The translations under genes were made by a program, and so were the position numbers. From positions 1-34,150 of the IMG/VR virus record IMGVR_UViG_3300020470_000097: 34,150 nucleotides of DNA, one strand, 5' to 3'. The notes under the pieces were generated by a model. It was not told where the DNA came from. It made no database searches and saw nothing but the letters and a program-made list of their open reading frames with translations. This document shows, one piece after another, positions 1-10,200 of this stretch (position 1 is its first letter; the number at the start of each line of letters is the position of its first letter). The stretch comes from a virus.

Positions 1-2128
1 CTGATGTTATTGCATAGCCTGCTTCTCTACCAATAATGACATTATCATCACCTGTCATAGCAGCATTAGCAGCACCTTGTCCTATAATTGTACATCTTGC
101 AGCTGTAGTTAATCCACTACCTGCCTGATAACCAAGAGCAACATTATTAGCACCAGTTGTACAAGCACCTAATGCACTTCTACCAACAGCAGTATTAGCA
201 CTTGCAGTTGTATTTGCATCAAGTGCAGCAGTACCTACGGCTGTGTTATCAGCACCAGTCGTATTTGCAGCCATTGCATTATAACCAATAGCAACGTTTG
301 AGTTAACGGTGGTACTTGCAGTTAATGCATCATAACCAAGAGCAGTATTCTGTGCTCCAGTGGTATTAGCATCTAATGCATTATGTCCCATAGCAACGTT
401 ATAATTACCTGTTGTATTTGCAGTTAATGCATTTACACCAACAGCAGTGTTATTATCACCAGTTGTATTGGATCCTAAAGCATTGTTTCCAATTGCTACA
501 TGATTAGCTCCTGTTGTATTAGCATCTAAAGCACCTCTACCGAAAGCATTATTTTGTGTTCCTGTTGTGTTTACTTTTAATGCATCATATCCAACAGCAG
601 TATTATTAGATGCTGTTGTGTTTGATTCTAATGCTTGATATCCAACAGCAGTATTATTTGCTCCTGTTGTGTTTGTTTTTAATGAATCACTACCAACAGC
701 AGTATTATAATCTGCAGTTGTAATATTAGCTCCTGCATTTTGACCAACAGCAGTATTATTTGCCCCTGTTGTAGTATTGGTCATTGCAGACCTACCTAAA
801 GCAGTATTCTTATCTGCTGTTGTTGCTGAAAGTAATGCATTATCACCTAAAGCAGTATTAAATTCACCAGTTGTATTTGATTTTAATGCACCGTGACCAA
901 CACCAGTATTATAACCTGCAGCAGTTACTTTTAATGCTTCTGTACCAACAGCAGTATTATAACTTGTAGTGGTATTTGTTTTTAATGCCTCAAAACCAAG
1001 AGCAGTATTATTTGCCCCTGTTGAGTTTGAAATTAATGCACTATTACCAACACCAACATTTTTTGTTCCTGTTGTATTTGAATATAATGCGTGATATCCA
1101 ACAGCAGTAAGACCACTTGTAGTTGTGTTTGCCCATAATGCTTGTCTACCAACAGCAGTATTCTGTGATCCTGTTGTGTTAGCCTTCAGAGCCCTATGTC
1201 CAACAGCAACGTTTGCAACTCCCGTTGTGTTTGTAGTTAATGCCTCAAATCCTACTGCGACTGTATCATTAGTAGTTGTAGCTGCATCCAAAGCACGGTT
1301 ACCTACCACTACATTTTGATGAGCAGTTGTACCTGATTCTAAAGCTTTATTACCAATAGCAACATTATTACTACCTGTTGTAACTGAAGCTAATATACCC
1401 GAACCAAGTCCAACATTAAGAAGAGTTCCACCTGTTTTAATTTGAGGAGCAGTTACTATACCAGCAGCAGTTATTGTTCCACCAACTCCAGCAAGACCAA
1501 TCTCTAAACCTGACCTCGCAGTTATTAAACCTACAGCATCTACGTTAGTTACATCTTCATAGGTTATTGTACCACCTACTGAAAGATTACCACCAACGGT
1601 CATACTTAAAGCAACACCTACACCACCACTTACTTGTAATGCACCTGTGGTAGTAGATGTCGAATCAGTGGTATTAGTAATAGTTACAATACCTGCAGAA
1701 ACCAATTCTGTTATATCTTCAAAATATACACCACCAGTAAATGTAGAAGCACCTGATACAAGTACGTCATTAAATGTAGAACCACCAGATACAATACTAT
1801 CTCCATTAACAGTTAAATTACCACCAACGGCAAAATTATTTGTTGCATCACTTACATTCCCTACATTAAATGCCTTATATGCAATAACTTCTACAATATC
1901 TCCAGCATTCGCATAGCTAGTTAAACCTACACTATTTCCAGCACTGGCAGTATAATCCTGAACATCAATTAACCTTACACCATTAAGATATACATCTACA
2001 TATCCAGGAGTATACCCCGAATTAAATGTAAAATCAGTCTGAATACCAGTTGGTGAGTAATTCTGACGAGCAATGATTACCGCCGCATCACCAGGATTCC
2101 TTCCAATATAACCGCCTTTATCTGCCAT
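1..2128 (-). CDS. Long tail-fibre protein with 17-residue repeat stalk (3' end outside window)
   Basis: The gene starts at ATG 2128 and is open to the window edge, giving 709 visible residues with the C-terminus missing. The first ~110 residues (MADKGGYIGRNPGD, then a TPGYVDVYLNGVRL segment) form a short beta domain that I recognise as a common start of marine T4-like fibre proteins. It is followed by a linker with the ITYEDVTNVDAVGLITARSG motif typical of cyanophage fibres. From residue 255 on, the protein is a string of about 27 units of 17 residues with the form NTAVGxxALxxNTTGxx, resembling the left-handed beta-roll of trimeric autotransporter heads and many phage fibres. It is probably a trimeric receptor-binding fibre, and a chaperone or tip domain is expected beyond the edge. 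It begins 2 bases after the preceding gene, with AGGGG upstream inside that gene, so it is co-transcribed with it. The fibre role is confident; the receptor is unknown. Confidence 0.85.
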   Translation of the reverse strand, partial: MADKGGYIGRNPGDAAVIIARQNYSPTGIQTDFTFNSGYTPGYVDVYLNGVRLIDVQDYTASAGNSVGLTSYANAGDIVEVIAYKAFNVGNVSDATNNFAVGGNLTVNGDSIVSGGSTFNDVLVSGASTFTGGVYFEDITELVSAGIVTITNTTDSTSTTTGALQVSGGVGVALSMTVGGNLSVGGTITYEDVTNVDAVGLITARSGLEIGLAGVGGTITAAGIVTAPQIKTGGTLLNVGLGSGILASVTTGSNNVAIGNKALESGTTAHQNVVVGNRALDAATTTNDTVAVGFEALTTNTTGVANVAVGHRALKANTTGSQNTAVGRQALWANTTTSGLTAVGYHALYSNTTGTKNVGVGNSALISNSTGANNTALGFEALKTNTTTSYNTAVGTEALKVTAAGYNTGVGHGALKSNTTGEFNTALGDNALLSATTADKNTALGRSAMTNTTTGANNTAVGQNAGANITTADYNTAVGSDSLKTNTTGANNTAVGYQALESNTTASNNTAVGYDALKVNTTGTQNNAFGRGALDANTTGANHVAIGNNALGSNTTGDNNTAVGVNALTANTTGNYNVAMGHNALDANTTGAQNTALGYDALTASTTVNSNVAIGYNAMAANTTGADNTAVGTAALDANTTASANTAVGRSALGACTTGANNVALGYQAGSGLTTAARCTIIGQGAANAAMTGDDNVIIGREAGYAITS
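2..1366 (-). repeat. 51-bp tandem repeat array encoding 17-residue beta-roll units
   Basis: About 27 degenerate 51-base units lie in frame in the fibre gene. Each encodes a version of N-T-A-V-G-x-x-A-L-x-x-N-T-T-G-x-x. One unit (NTAVGTEALKVTAAGY, near 910-960) is one codon short but keeps the frame. Units differ in sequence, so this is an old, diverged array and not a recent expansion. The array continues to the window edge. Confidence 0.9.
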
Positions 2129-2130
2129 AG

Positions 2131-2670
2131 TTAGCTAACCCCTGTCAAGATACTTAGATTTACGTCTATTGCATCTTTACTTGTGCAATAAACTCTTACT
2201 TCATCAGTTGCCTCAAGTACACTCTTTCCAGCATCGCTGATGACGAATGAACTTCCTGTTGGAACTGGAATATTACCAGCAAGAATACCAGTAACATCAG
2301 CACTTGAATCATAAACCTCAACAGTCAAATTAACTGAATTGGCAGTCAAGTTTGCAAAAGTTCCACCAATCAAAATACTCTTAGTTGCTGCAGGAGATGT
2401 ATAACAGGTTGTTGGTCCAAGGAAATTAAAGACTTGACTTGATGCTGCTACAGTATTAACTGATAAAGTATCAGTAACCACCGTACCAACACCTATTGAT
2501 GAAATTCTTGTTCCTGCTAAGAAGTGTTGATTATCAACTAGATGACTTACCCCAACACCAACAGTCGAAATTCCAGTAATCCATGTAGTTGTAACCCCAA
2601 TAGCACCATCCGTACTAGTAGATACAATACCACACGTCCTTGTTATTTTATTCGAAAAAGCTTCTGCCAT
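2131..2670 (-). CDS. Small beta-rich virion structural protein, fibre cassette
   Basis: This 179-residue protein is rich in Thr, Ser, Val and Gly, has no membrane segment, and looks all-beta. The C-terminal third has the pattern NIPVPTGSSFVI, GKSVLEATDEVRVYC and DAIDVNLSIL. I recognise this type of strand pattern (a 'leader-IPxGSS-vLExxDxirV' domain) in small structural proteins of marine phages. The gene sits between two repeat fibres and ends 2 bases before the long fibre gene, so it may be a fibre-associated or attachment protein. An AATAAATA box at 2693-2700 gives a plausible late promoter. No clear Shine-Dalgarno sequence is visible before ATG 2670. The precise role is not known. Confidence 0.75.
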   Translation of the reverse strand: MAEAFSNKITRTCGIVSTSTDGAIGVTTTWITGISTVGVGVSHLVDNQHFLAGTRISSIGVGTVVTDTLSVNTVAASSQVFNFLGPTTCYTSPAATKSILIGGTFANLTANSVNLTVEVYDSSADVTGILAGNIPVPTGSSFVISDAGKSVLEATDEVRVYCTSKDAIDVNLSILTGVS

Positions 2671-2692
2671 TGGTTTTTAATGTGTTAAGAGT

Positions 2693-2700
2693 TATTTATT
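2693..2700 (-). promoter_or_regulatory. Possible late promoter box, AATAAATA variant
   Basis: On the minus strand this reads AATAAATA, one base from the T4 late -10 box TATAAATA. It lies 23 bases from the start at 2670. The mismatch and AT-rich surroundings keep the confidence low. Confidence 0.35.
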
Positions 2701-3917
2701 TAACCGCCAAGAGCGATTACTAATCCAATTGATGGAATTGACCCACCATTTAAAGAAACGGTTGCTATGGTTGATGCAGAACCAATAGTAAGAGTACCAT
2801 CAGTATCAACATATAGAACAGTACCACCAGCACCAACTTGGAAAGTGCCACCTGCTGCGACTATATTTGCACTACCAAAGGTAGCCATGCCAGATACATT
2901 GACATCATCTAATTCAGTGTGACCGTCTATGTCTACTGCACCATTAAAGTCAGCAGCACCAGCAAATGTTGACGCACCAGATACATTTACATCATCTAAT
3001 TCAGTATGACCATCTACATCTAAAGCTCCATTAGCATCTATAGTACCAGCAAAGGTAGATACTCCAGATACATTAAGATCATCTAATTCAGTATGACCAT
3101 CAACATATACATCTTTCCATTCTAATGAAGAAGTACCTAAGTCAATAGCACCATCAGATGCAGGTACTAAAGCAGCATCAAATCTACCTGTTGGCGTAAT
3201 TGTATCTGAGGTTGCATCACCTAAATCTACATTTCCTTTAAAGTTAGCAGCACCAACAAATGTTGACGCACCAGATACATTAATATCATCTATTTCTGAA
3301 TGACCATGTACATCTAATGCACCTGCTAAGTCTAATGAACTATTAGCATCTATAGCACCAGTAAATGTTGATGCACCAGATACAGTTACAGTAGTAAGGT
3401 CAGTATGACCATTAGCATCTATATTACCATGAAATGTAGATACACCAACAACAGAAAGTGCAGCACCAACACGAACGTCTTGAGCACTCGAAAGTCCAAC
3501 GAAAGTCGAAAGACCTGTTATGTAGAGGTTCCTACCTGTAACCTCATCGTATGAAATATCTCCAGTAACGTCTAAATTACCTGTAATTCTGGCATCACCC
3601 TTAACATAGAGTGAAGTTGAACCAGTAGAAACTGCGGATCGAACGTCTAGTAAAAAAGAAGGGGCATCTGTACCAACACCTACCGAATTACCAATAGAAG
3701 TAAGAGTAGTTTGGGCAGAACCAATTTTTACGTCGCCAATGAAAGTAGAAAATCCTGCGGCATATACTGACGTTGCACCTATACCTCCAGCAACATCAAG
3801 GGTATACCCAGGAACCGTTGTGCCAATACCGACCTTATCTGTTGCGGCATCCGCTAAGATAAGATTAGTGTTGACTTCTAATCCATTTTTGACTACAAAA
3901 TTCTTATTGACAGCCAT
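2700..3917 (-). CDS. Repeat-containing tail-fibre-like structural protein
   Basis: This 405-residue protein starts MAVNKNFVVKNGLEV, a start I recognise from marine T4-like fibre proteins. It then has a KVGIGTTVPGYTLDVAGG unit, the same VGIGTT module as in the 1978-residue gene. The middle is a chain of short units built on xGHTELDDxNVSGxSTFxG, present about five times in whole or degenerate form, as expected of an extended beta-stranded shaft. The C-terminus is hydrophobic and glycine-rich (GGSIPSIGLVIALGG). It has a strong purine-rich GGGGGAG about 12 bases before ATG 3917 and a CATAAATA late box further upstream, so it probably starts a transcript with the two genes after it. Its role as part of a host-recognition fibre is inferred from motifs and context. 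Confidence 0.8.
   Translation of the reverse strand: MAVNKNFVVKNGLEVNTNLILADAATDKVGIGTTVPGYTLDVAGGIGATSVYAAGFSTFIGDVKIGSAQTTLTSIGNSVGVGTDAPSFLLDVRSAVSTGSTSLYVKGDARITGNLDVTGDISYDEVTGRNLYITGLSTFVGLSSAQDVRVGAALSVVGVSTFHGNIDANGHTDLTTVTVSGASTFTGAIDANSSLDLAGALDVHGHSEIDDINVSGASTFVGAANFKGNVDLGDATSDTITPTGRFDAALVPASDGAIDLGTSSLEWKDVYVDGHTELDDLNVSGVSTFAGTIDANGALDVDGHTELDDVNVSGASTFAGAADFNGAVDIDGHTELDDVNVSGMATFGSANIVAAGGTFQVGAGGTVLYVDTDGTLTIGSASTIATVSLNGGSIPSIGLVIALGG
2890..3420 (-). repeat. Imperfect in-frame repeats encoding GHTELDDxNVSG units
   Basis: The DNA for D-G-H-T-E-L-D-D-x-N-V-S-G recurs near 2913, 2990 and 3085, with weaker versions near 3290 (HSEIDD) and 3390 (HTDLTT). The spacing is unequal. 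These are coding repeats of a fibre shaft, and they could allow length change by recombination. Confidence 0.75.
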
Positions 3918-3957
3918 TCGGGTTCACTCTCCCCCGCAAGTTTAATTTATCTTTATT

Positions 3958-3965
3958 TATTTATG
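3958..3965 (-). promoter_or_regulatory. T4-type late promoter box CATAAATA
   Basis: On the minus strand this reads CATAAATA inside a CATAAATAAATAAAG stretch. It lies in the only real gap between the 1104- and 405-residue genes and 41 bases before ATG 3917. The (T/C)ATAAATA box is the T4 late consensus also used by T4-like cyanophages. There is no recognisable -35 element, as expected for late promoters recognised by a gp55-type sigma factor. Confidence 0.6.
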
Positions 3966-3970
3966 AAAGT

Positions 3971-6900
3971 TTAAGTTACAGATCTGATGACTACCTTACA
4001 CTCACCAGTACTTCCACCTAATTGAGTATCGACTACTGTTACTGATCCATCAGTATATCCAGTACCACCTCCTCCACCAGCACCATTTTGACCACCAGCA
4101 CCGCCAGTAGCACCATGACCACCTTGACCACTAAGAATTAATGGGAGATTAGTACCCAATCCAAGTCCTGCAGTTTGCATAATATTAAATCCTGCCTTAA
4201 ATCCTCTAGTAATTCTAGCAGTATTTGTCACAGGTGTTCCCCTATCTAATCTAAAGAACTGATCTCCACTCATATCAGAACAAGCACCAATTCCCCGATC
4301 AGACCAATAAATTCCCTGTGAACAAGTTAATGTGCGTCCTCCAAGATTTCCAGTTGCTATAGTATCACCAAAATATCTAAGATCAGCATTAGGATAAACT
4401 GAACCAAAAACTCCACGTTCTGTTAATTGTCCATTTGGTATAGCAACAGCACCTAGACCACCATCTCTACCAAATCCTGATTCACCTGTACTTACATTAA
4501 TACCACCACCTTTACCACCAACAGATACAGATCCTCCACCTCCACCTTGTCCAACACACGCAATTAATGTTGCCTTTCTATAAACAAATGGAGTATTAAT
4601 TAAATCAGTAAGTCCTGCAATAACATATTCTTCATTCTTCTTCATTGTAAATCTAATTCGAGAATATCCACCTTCACCACCTTCCTTAAATGCAACAGAT
4701 GCTGCTCCAGTATTATCAGTACTATCAAGTCCTTTTCCACCATAAAGATCCATTTCTATATTCAGATCCCTATCAGGTGCATAGAAACTAATTAATTGAC
4801 CCAATCCCAAAACGGATGCATTAACAGAAGTTCTCTCAAAAACATAATCTCCATTTGACAGGTTGATTGTTGAAAGACTAGCATTAGGAATATTACCAAT
4901 TTCTTCTATAGCAATAAGATTTTGATCAAGAGAAGAAACGGTAGCAAAATTAACAACATCACTTTTAAGAGGAGAATTAGTTGCGGTTGGATGAGTTATA
5001 ATACACTGAACTGTATGAATACCTACTTGATCAGAATTTACAACAAAATCGGTACTATCTCCTCCAATAACATTCATCTCCGTCTTTACAGAAGGTTGAT
5101 CACTATCTGCAGTATTATATCGAAGAACAGCATATCCTGCCCAAGGAAATCTTCTTCCCCCTAACATATCACTTGCATTTGACCATGTACTAATCAAACT
5201 AACATGAGAAGAGGAATAAGCACTTGCTCCACCATACCCACCTGCAGACTTTCGATTATCAACTATTCCATAATCTCCACCAACACCCCATACATCAGAT
5301 CTGATATTATTAATACCAGCACCACCGCCGCCACCGCCTCCACCATTAACAGTAGAAGGAGTAGTTTCACCAACACCACCATTAGTCAAATTTCCAATAA
5401 TTTCTGCTGGAGTATAATCTGTCCAGTCACCAGCATTAACACCATTACCACCATCTTTATCATATGATCTTCCTCTATTTGGATTATATCCTGTTCCACC
5501 ACCAGCACCACCGCCACCACCAGCGAGAATAACTGTACCAATACCACTGATCCAAAGAGAACTGGCACCACCGCCACCTCCTCCTCCACCAGCCCAAGCA
5601 AGTCCTCCTGCTCCACCACCATTTCCACCATAAGCTACCGTACTAGTACCACCTATACCATAAGCATTAGCATTACCAGATCTACCATAATTACCAGATA
5701 CACCTAATTTAATCTCCAATTCTTGATATCCATCAGGTAAAGAGAATGTTCCTCCACGACCAAAACCACCCCATCCACCTATAGCTGTACCAGCATTACC
5801 ACCATCTCCACCCGAACCACCAGAAATAACTAACTGAACATTGGTTGCACCCGCAGGAACAGTATGAGAAATATCTTTTGAAGAAGTAACCTCATAAAAA
5901 TTAGTTGCAGTATTAAATGTTATATTTCCAGATGTAGCATCTTGCCCATCAATCTGCCATTGATATGATAAATTCTCAGAATCTGCAGAGGTAGCAGTAA
6001 TACCAAAGGAAACATTTGTATCCAACAATCCTTGTCTATCAACTGGTTGATTTGTTATATCAATAAAAGGTTTAACTGTGACAATACCTACATTGGATGA
6101 ATGTGGTTCATTCCATGCCTGACCAGTCTCATATGGATTAACTCTCGTTGCATCATAATTAGGAGAGTAATCTGTCTCTAGATAAAACTTTCTTCCATTA
6201 TCTTCATCTGTCAAATTATAAATGGTTAGCATTGTTGTAGCACTACCTACAATAGTAGAACTATCAACTACCTTACCCACTCCTACTTCATACCACTGAT
6301 AGATAATATCACCAGCATTATCAGCAGTATATCCACTCGTCGAAAAACCTGCGGTAGCAACACCTGTAAAAATTCTAGTACTTCCTACACTAAAAACACT
6401 GTTTAAAACTGCTTTTCCTGCTCCTTCATTTTCAGCATCCCAAAATCCACCAGATCCTGCCATTACATAATCAGTATTAGTGCTGATGAATCCAGATCCA
6501 CCACCTCCACCCCAAGATCCTGGGTCAGTATCTATATCTCCACGTCCTCCACCACCACCATAGTATCCTCCACCGCCGCCACCGCCAGAATAAAGGATAT
6601 TTGATTCACCAGTTCCACCTTCTAAATCACCACCACTAGTATTCGTAATTCCACCAGTCCCATCTAAGCTAGCAGGACCTTTTCTACCACCACCAATTTG
6701 AGTACCACCACCTGCACCATCAAGTAATCCAGATGGACCTTTCGCAGTTCCACCCTCAACTCCTCCACCAAAACCACCAGCATTTCCAAGACCAGTAGTT
6801 GTAATACCACCTGATCCACCACCACCGCCTCCAGCGATTAGTAATGCATTTGCTTGAGAGACACTTCCTCTAAAAAGACCAGTATATCCACCACCAGAAC

Positions 6901-7285
6901 CGCCATTAGCTCCACCTGTTCCACCACTTCCTACTCCAACAGTTCCATTTTGAGAACCTACTTTACCAACCTCAAGTACATAACTAACACCTGACTCAAA
7001 TTTAACATCACCACTTACAGATCCACCTTTACCACCATTTTTACCACCTGCTGCACCATATAATCTTACACCTGCGGTAAAAGTATTAAGTGCAGTAAAT
7101 GTATATGTAGTATCCGAATCAAAAGCATCAACCGAACTCTCTAAATCGATAGTAGTATCCCCATCAGTTGTTGCGGGTGAAACCGTCAACATCGATGTAC
7201 TAGTAGCAGGATCCTGAGTAAATGACAACAGGGGACCATTGATGTCCAGCTGTGTCTGACTATCATTAAAAGTTTGATGTCCCAT
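3971..7285 (-). CDS. Polyglycine-domain adhesin-like fibre protein
   Basis: This 1104-residue protein contains three glycine-rich domains at about residues 70-290, 470-720 and 840-1100. Each starts with a beta segment (for example HTVPAGATNVQLVISGGSGG) followed by GG-rich loops and strands such as ALLIAGGGGGG. This is the layout of glycine-rich adhesin domains, with a poly-Gly sandwich as in phage fibre-tip adhesins. Between them are Ig-like segments with the strand signature YQW, near residue 330 (IIYQWYEVG) and 440 (LSYQWQIDG), and a third Ig-like piece near 750. The gene overlaps the stop of the 1978-residue gene by one base (TAATG type), so the two are translationally coupled. The most likely role is host-surface binding at the baseplate or fibre tip. 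The class is confident; the ligand is unknown. Confidence 0.75.
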   Translation of the reverse strand: MGHQTFNDSQTQLDINGPLLSFTQDPATSTSMLTVSPATTDGDTTIDLESSVDAFDSDTTYTFTALNTFTAGVRLYGAAGGKNGGKGGSVSGDVKFESGVSYVLEVGKVGSQNGTVGVGSGGTGGANGGSGGGYTGLFRGSVSQANALLIAGGGGGGSGGITTTGLGNAGGFGGGVEGGTAKGPSGLLDGAGGGTQIGGGRKGPASLDGTGGITNTSGGDLEGGTGESNILYSGGGGGGGYYGGGGGRGDIDTDPGSWGGGGGSGFISTNTDYVMAGSGGFWDAENEGAGKAVLNSVFSVGSTRIFTGVATAGFSTSGYTADNAGDIIYQWYEVGVGKVVDSSTIVGSATTMLTIYNLTDEDNGRKFYLETDYSPNYDATRVNPYETGQAWNEPHSSNVGIVTVKPFIDITNQPVDRQGLLDTNVSFGITATSADSENLSYQWQIDGQDATSGNITFNTATNFYEVTSSKDISHTVPAGATNVQLVISGGSGGDGGNAGTAIGGWGGFGRGGTFSLPDGYQELEIKLGVSGNYGRSGNANAYGIGGTSTVAYGGNGGGAGGLAWAGGGGGGGGASSLWISGIGTVILAGGGGGAGGGTGYNPNRGRSYDKDGGNGVNAGDWTDYTPAEIIGNLTNGGVGETTPSTVNGGGGGGGGAGINNIRSDVWGVGGDYGIVDNRKSAGGYGGASAYSSSHVSLISTWSNASDMLGGRRFPWAGYAVLRYNTADSDQPSVKTEMNVIGGDSTDFVVNSDQVGIHTVQCIITHPTATNSPLKSDVVNFATVSSLDQNLIAIEEIGNIPNASLSTINLSNGDYVFERTSVNASVLGLGQLISFYAPDRDLNIEMDLYGGKGLDSTDNTGAASVAFKEGGEGGYSRIRFTMKKNEEYVIAGLTDLINTPFVYRKATLIACVGQGGGGGSVSVGGKGGGINVSTGESGFGRDGGLGAVAIPNGQLTERGVFGSVYPNADLRYFGDTIATGNLGGRTLTCSQGIYWSDRGIGACSDMSGDQFFRLDRGTPVTNTARITRGFKAGFNIMQTAGLGLGTNLPLILSGQGGHGATGGAGGQNGAGGGGGTGYTDGSVTVVDTQLGGSTGECKVVIRSVT

Positions 7286-10200
7286 TAGGCGTAATTCTGT
7301 CCTCCGACAATACCATACATACCAACTGAAGAAACGTTAGTTCCGTCAAATATCTTAAACGAGTAAATATCAGTCCGACTTGCAGTTGTTGTTACTATAG
7401 GAACAACACCACCTGGCCAGTATACTGGGAATGTACTACCACCTCCCACATAGAAGGTATCAATACCAACTTTCCGACTACCTGTACCATCCTGACTCAT
7501 CTTAATTGTAAAGGATGTAGATTCAGAAGGAATATTATAAAGTCTAAATCCACTGATATCATCGGTAGCAGTACAAATAAATGACTGTGCCTTACTTAAA
7601 TCAACAGTAACTATATTAGAGTAGATTGTAAGAATACCAACCTGTTCTGAATAACTTCTAAACCTCGTATGTGCCTGAAGATCTATAGGTGCTGATGGAT
7701 TTGTAGTTCCTACACCAACCGATCCAACACCACTAATTACCATTACATCAGTAGTATTACCAAGTCCAACTTGGACAGATTGTAGTGGATTGGTAGTTCC
7801 AATACCTACCTTATTAACGGTTACTGTACCAGCAGCATTAGGAAGATGAACATTGGTCACTGTAAGCATTCCACTCACATATGCATCATTGCTAGTAGTA
7901 AATCCTACAAAATGTGAATCTCCATTTACATAGAAACTAGTACCAGAAGCACCAATATTTCCAACCTCAAGGGAGAATCGTGGTTGAGTAGTTCCTATAC
8001 CTACCTTATCTTGATTAGTATTATAAGTAATCGAACCTACACCAGATGTATAATTTCCCCATCCAGTAGCAGATACGTTAAGACTGGTTAATTCTGATCC
8101 ATCACCAGAGAATTTCTGTGCTGTTACAATACCAGAAACCCAAGCACCACCCTCAACATTTAACTTATAACCATTGGCAGTTGTACCAATACCAACACCA
8201 TCGCTATCTGCTGCGAATAATGAAGTTCCAGAACCAACTTGTAAGGTTAAATCAAATGGATTTGTAGTTCCGATGCCAACCTTATCGTAAACCTCAATAT
8301 TTAAATCTTTCTCAAGACTTACACTACCAAACCTTCTCCAATCGTTAGCAGTAGTATAAACCCATCCAGCATATCCACCTTCAGTTGGGTCAGAGTAGTA
8401 AACTACGTCACCAGGGTTACCTGCCAATACTGGAGTAGATCCAGCAAGAGCAAGTTTTCTAGAAACGATTTGGTCACCCTGAATGAAGAAGGAGTTTGCC
8501 TCAATACCTTTATCAGATGTTGATGTTAACTTATTAGAAAGAATAACAGGACCATTAAATTCAGATGTAATCTTGTTGTCTGATCCACCCTCAACCTTAA
8601 TTGATCTACTAAATGCTGCCTGTGATGATTCAGTAACGTTTAGAGATGCAAGGTTACCAATGTCCTCACCAGTAATTGTTCTAACTGGAGTGTCAAAGAT
8701 TTCTTCTGTTCCAGTTAATGCACTTAATCTCTTATAACCATTGTATGAAATACCCTTATCATTCATACCAGTGTAGTAGTTCATACCACCATCTTGTCTG
8801 GTAGACTGTGCTAAGAGTTCTTCTTGTCTACTAATATCCCTATCCTGTACAGATGGGAATGCAGTTGAATAGTTACCTGGACCAAAACCAACATACTCAA
8901 ATGTATGACCAGAAGCACGTAGAATTGAGTGCCTTCTAAGTTCTACAGGATATACTCTAATTCTTCTAACAACAGAATTAATAGCATGTGCTGTTGCTTT
9001 TGTACCTAACACACCACGGAAAACATCAAATGCTTCGTTTGCTGCACCAGTCGTAGTTGTCTTAACCCTCATTATCTCATCATTAACCATGAGATAATCA
9101 CCAATATTAATATCTAAATTCTGACTGCTTGTTATATTAATTGTAGCAGAAACAGCACTAACAGTCTGAGAAGATAGATCAGAAGTAAGATTATCATAAG
9201 CGATAATCATTCTACCATTTAAGTTCTCATTATTCTCAGTAATAACACCATCTCTTGAGGAATATCCTTCAGGGAACACCCAAGGAGTACCTGTTGCAGT
9301 TGGTACAGTAGTTCCAACACCAACAATAGCAGAGAATGAAGTTGCACTAATAATCTCATTGACTACCCAACTTCCATTATAAATCTCCGATGCTGTTGTA
9401 AATCCAGCAAATCGAACCTTCGTATCAGCCTTTAATCCATGTCGTTGTTCCGTTATAACAGTAGCAATTCCACTCACATTAGTGTAACTAAATGTGCTAG
9501 TCTGAATTCCTAATGATGCACCTGTTAGATATAAGTAAGAACCTGTAGTATTAGTTCCACCAATACCAGTTGTACTAAATCCAGTAACAGTAGACGCAGA
9601 AGATACTGTAATACTTGTTCCTGTAGTACCTATTCCAGTAATTCTGTATAGATCATTATATCCTTGATAAGTCTCAGAAGAAACTCCAGTAATCTTAAGT
9701 ACATCTCCAACGTTGTCATAAATTTGGTCAACCTTAACAACTGCTTGTGAGAATCCAGCATATGTAGTAACACCAACCACATTCATGGTGTTACCTATAC
9801 CATAGGAACCACCACCAGACATAATCTTAACAGCAGTAATCGTACCACTGGCATCAACAGTAAGTTTAGCAGTAGCATCTCTACCAGTTACAGATGTTCC
9901 AATACCAACCAATCTAGCATTGTAAATATCTCCTGCAGAACCAGATCCATATCCAGCACCACCAGAAACAATACTTAGGACAGTTGCTCTGTTTAATCCA
10001 TGAGGTATTAAAGTAGTAATGGTATGAGCAGTACCTGATTGAGATTGGATCTCAGTAATACCTACACCAATTGTAACGTCAGCATTATACTTGTTTAATG
10101 TCTCCTTTGTAAGACTATTTCTAACATCATCAATAGCAACCTCACCAATCTGACCTGAAATAGCAAATGATTTTGCTGCATTTGGATCAGATACAGGATT

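Noticed and set aside
4922-5467. Plus-strand frames opposite the polyglycine gene
   Set aside because: They are Ile/Ser/Asn/Thr-rich shadows of the glycine-codon-rich strand with no start signal.
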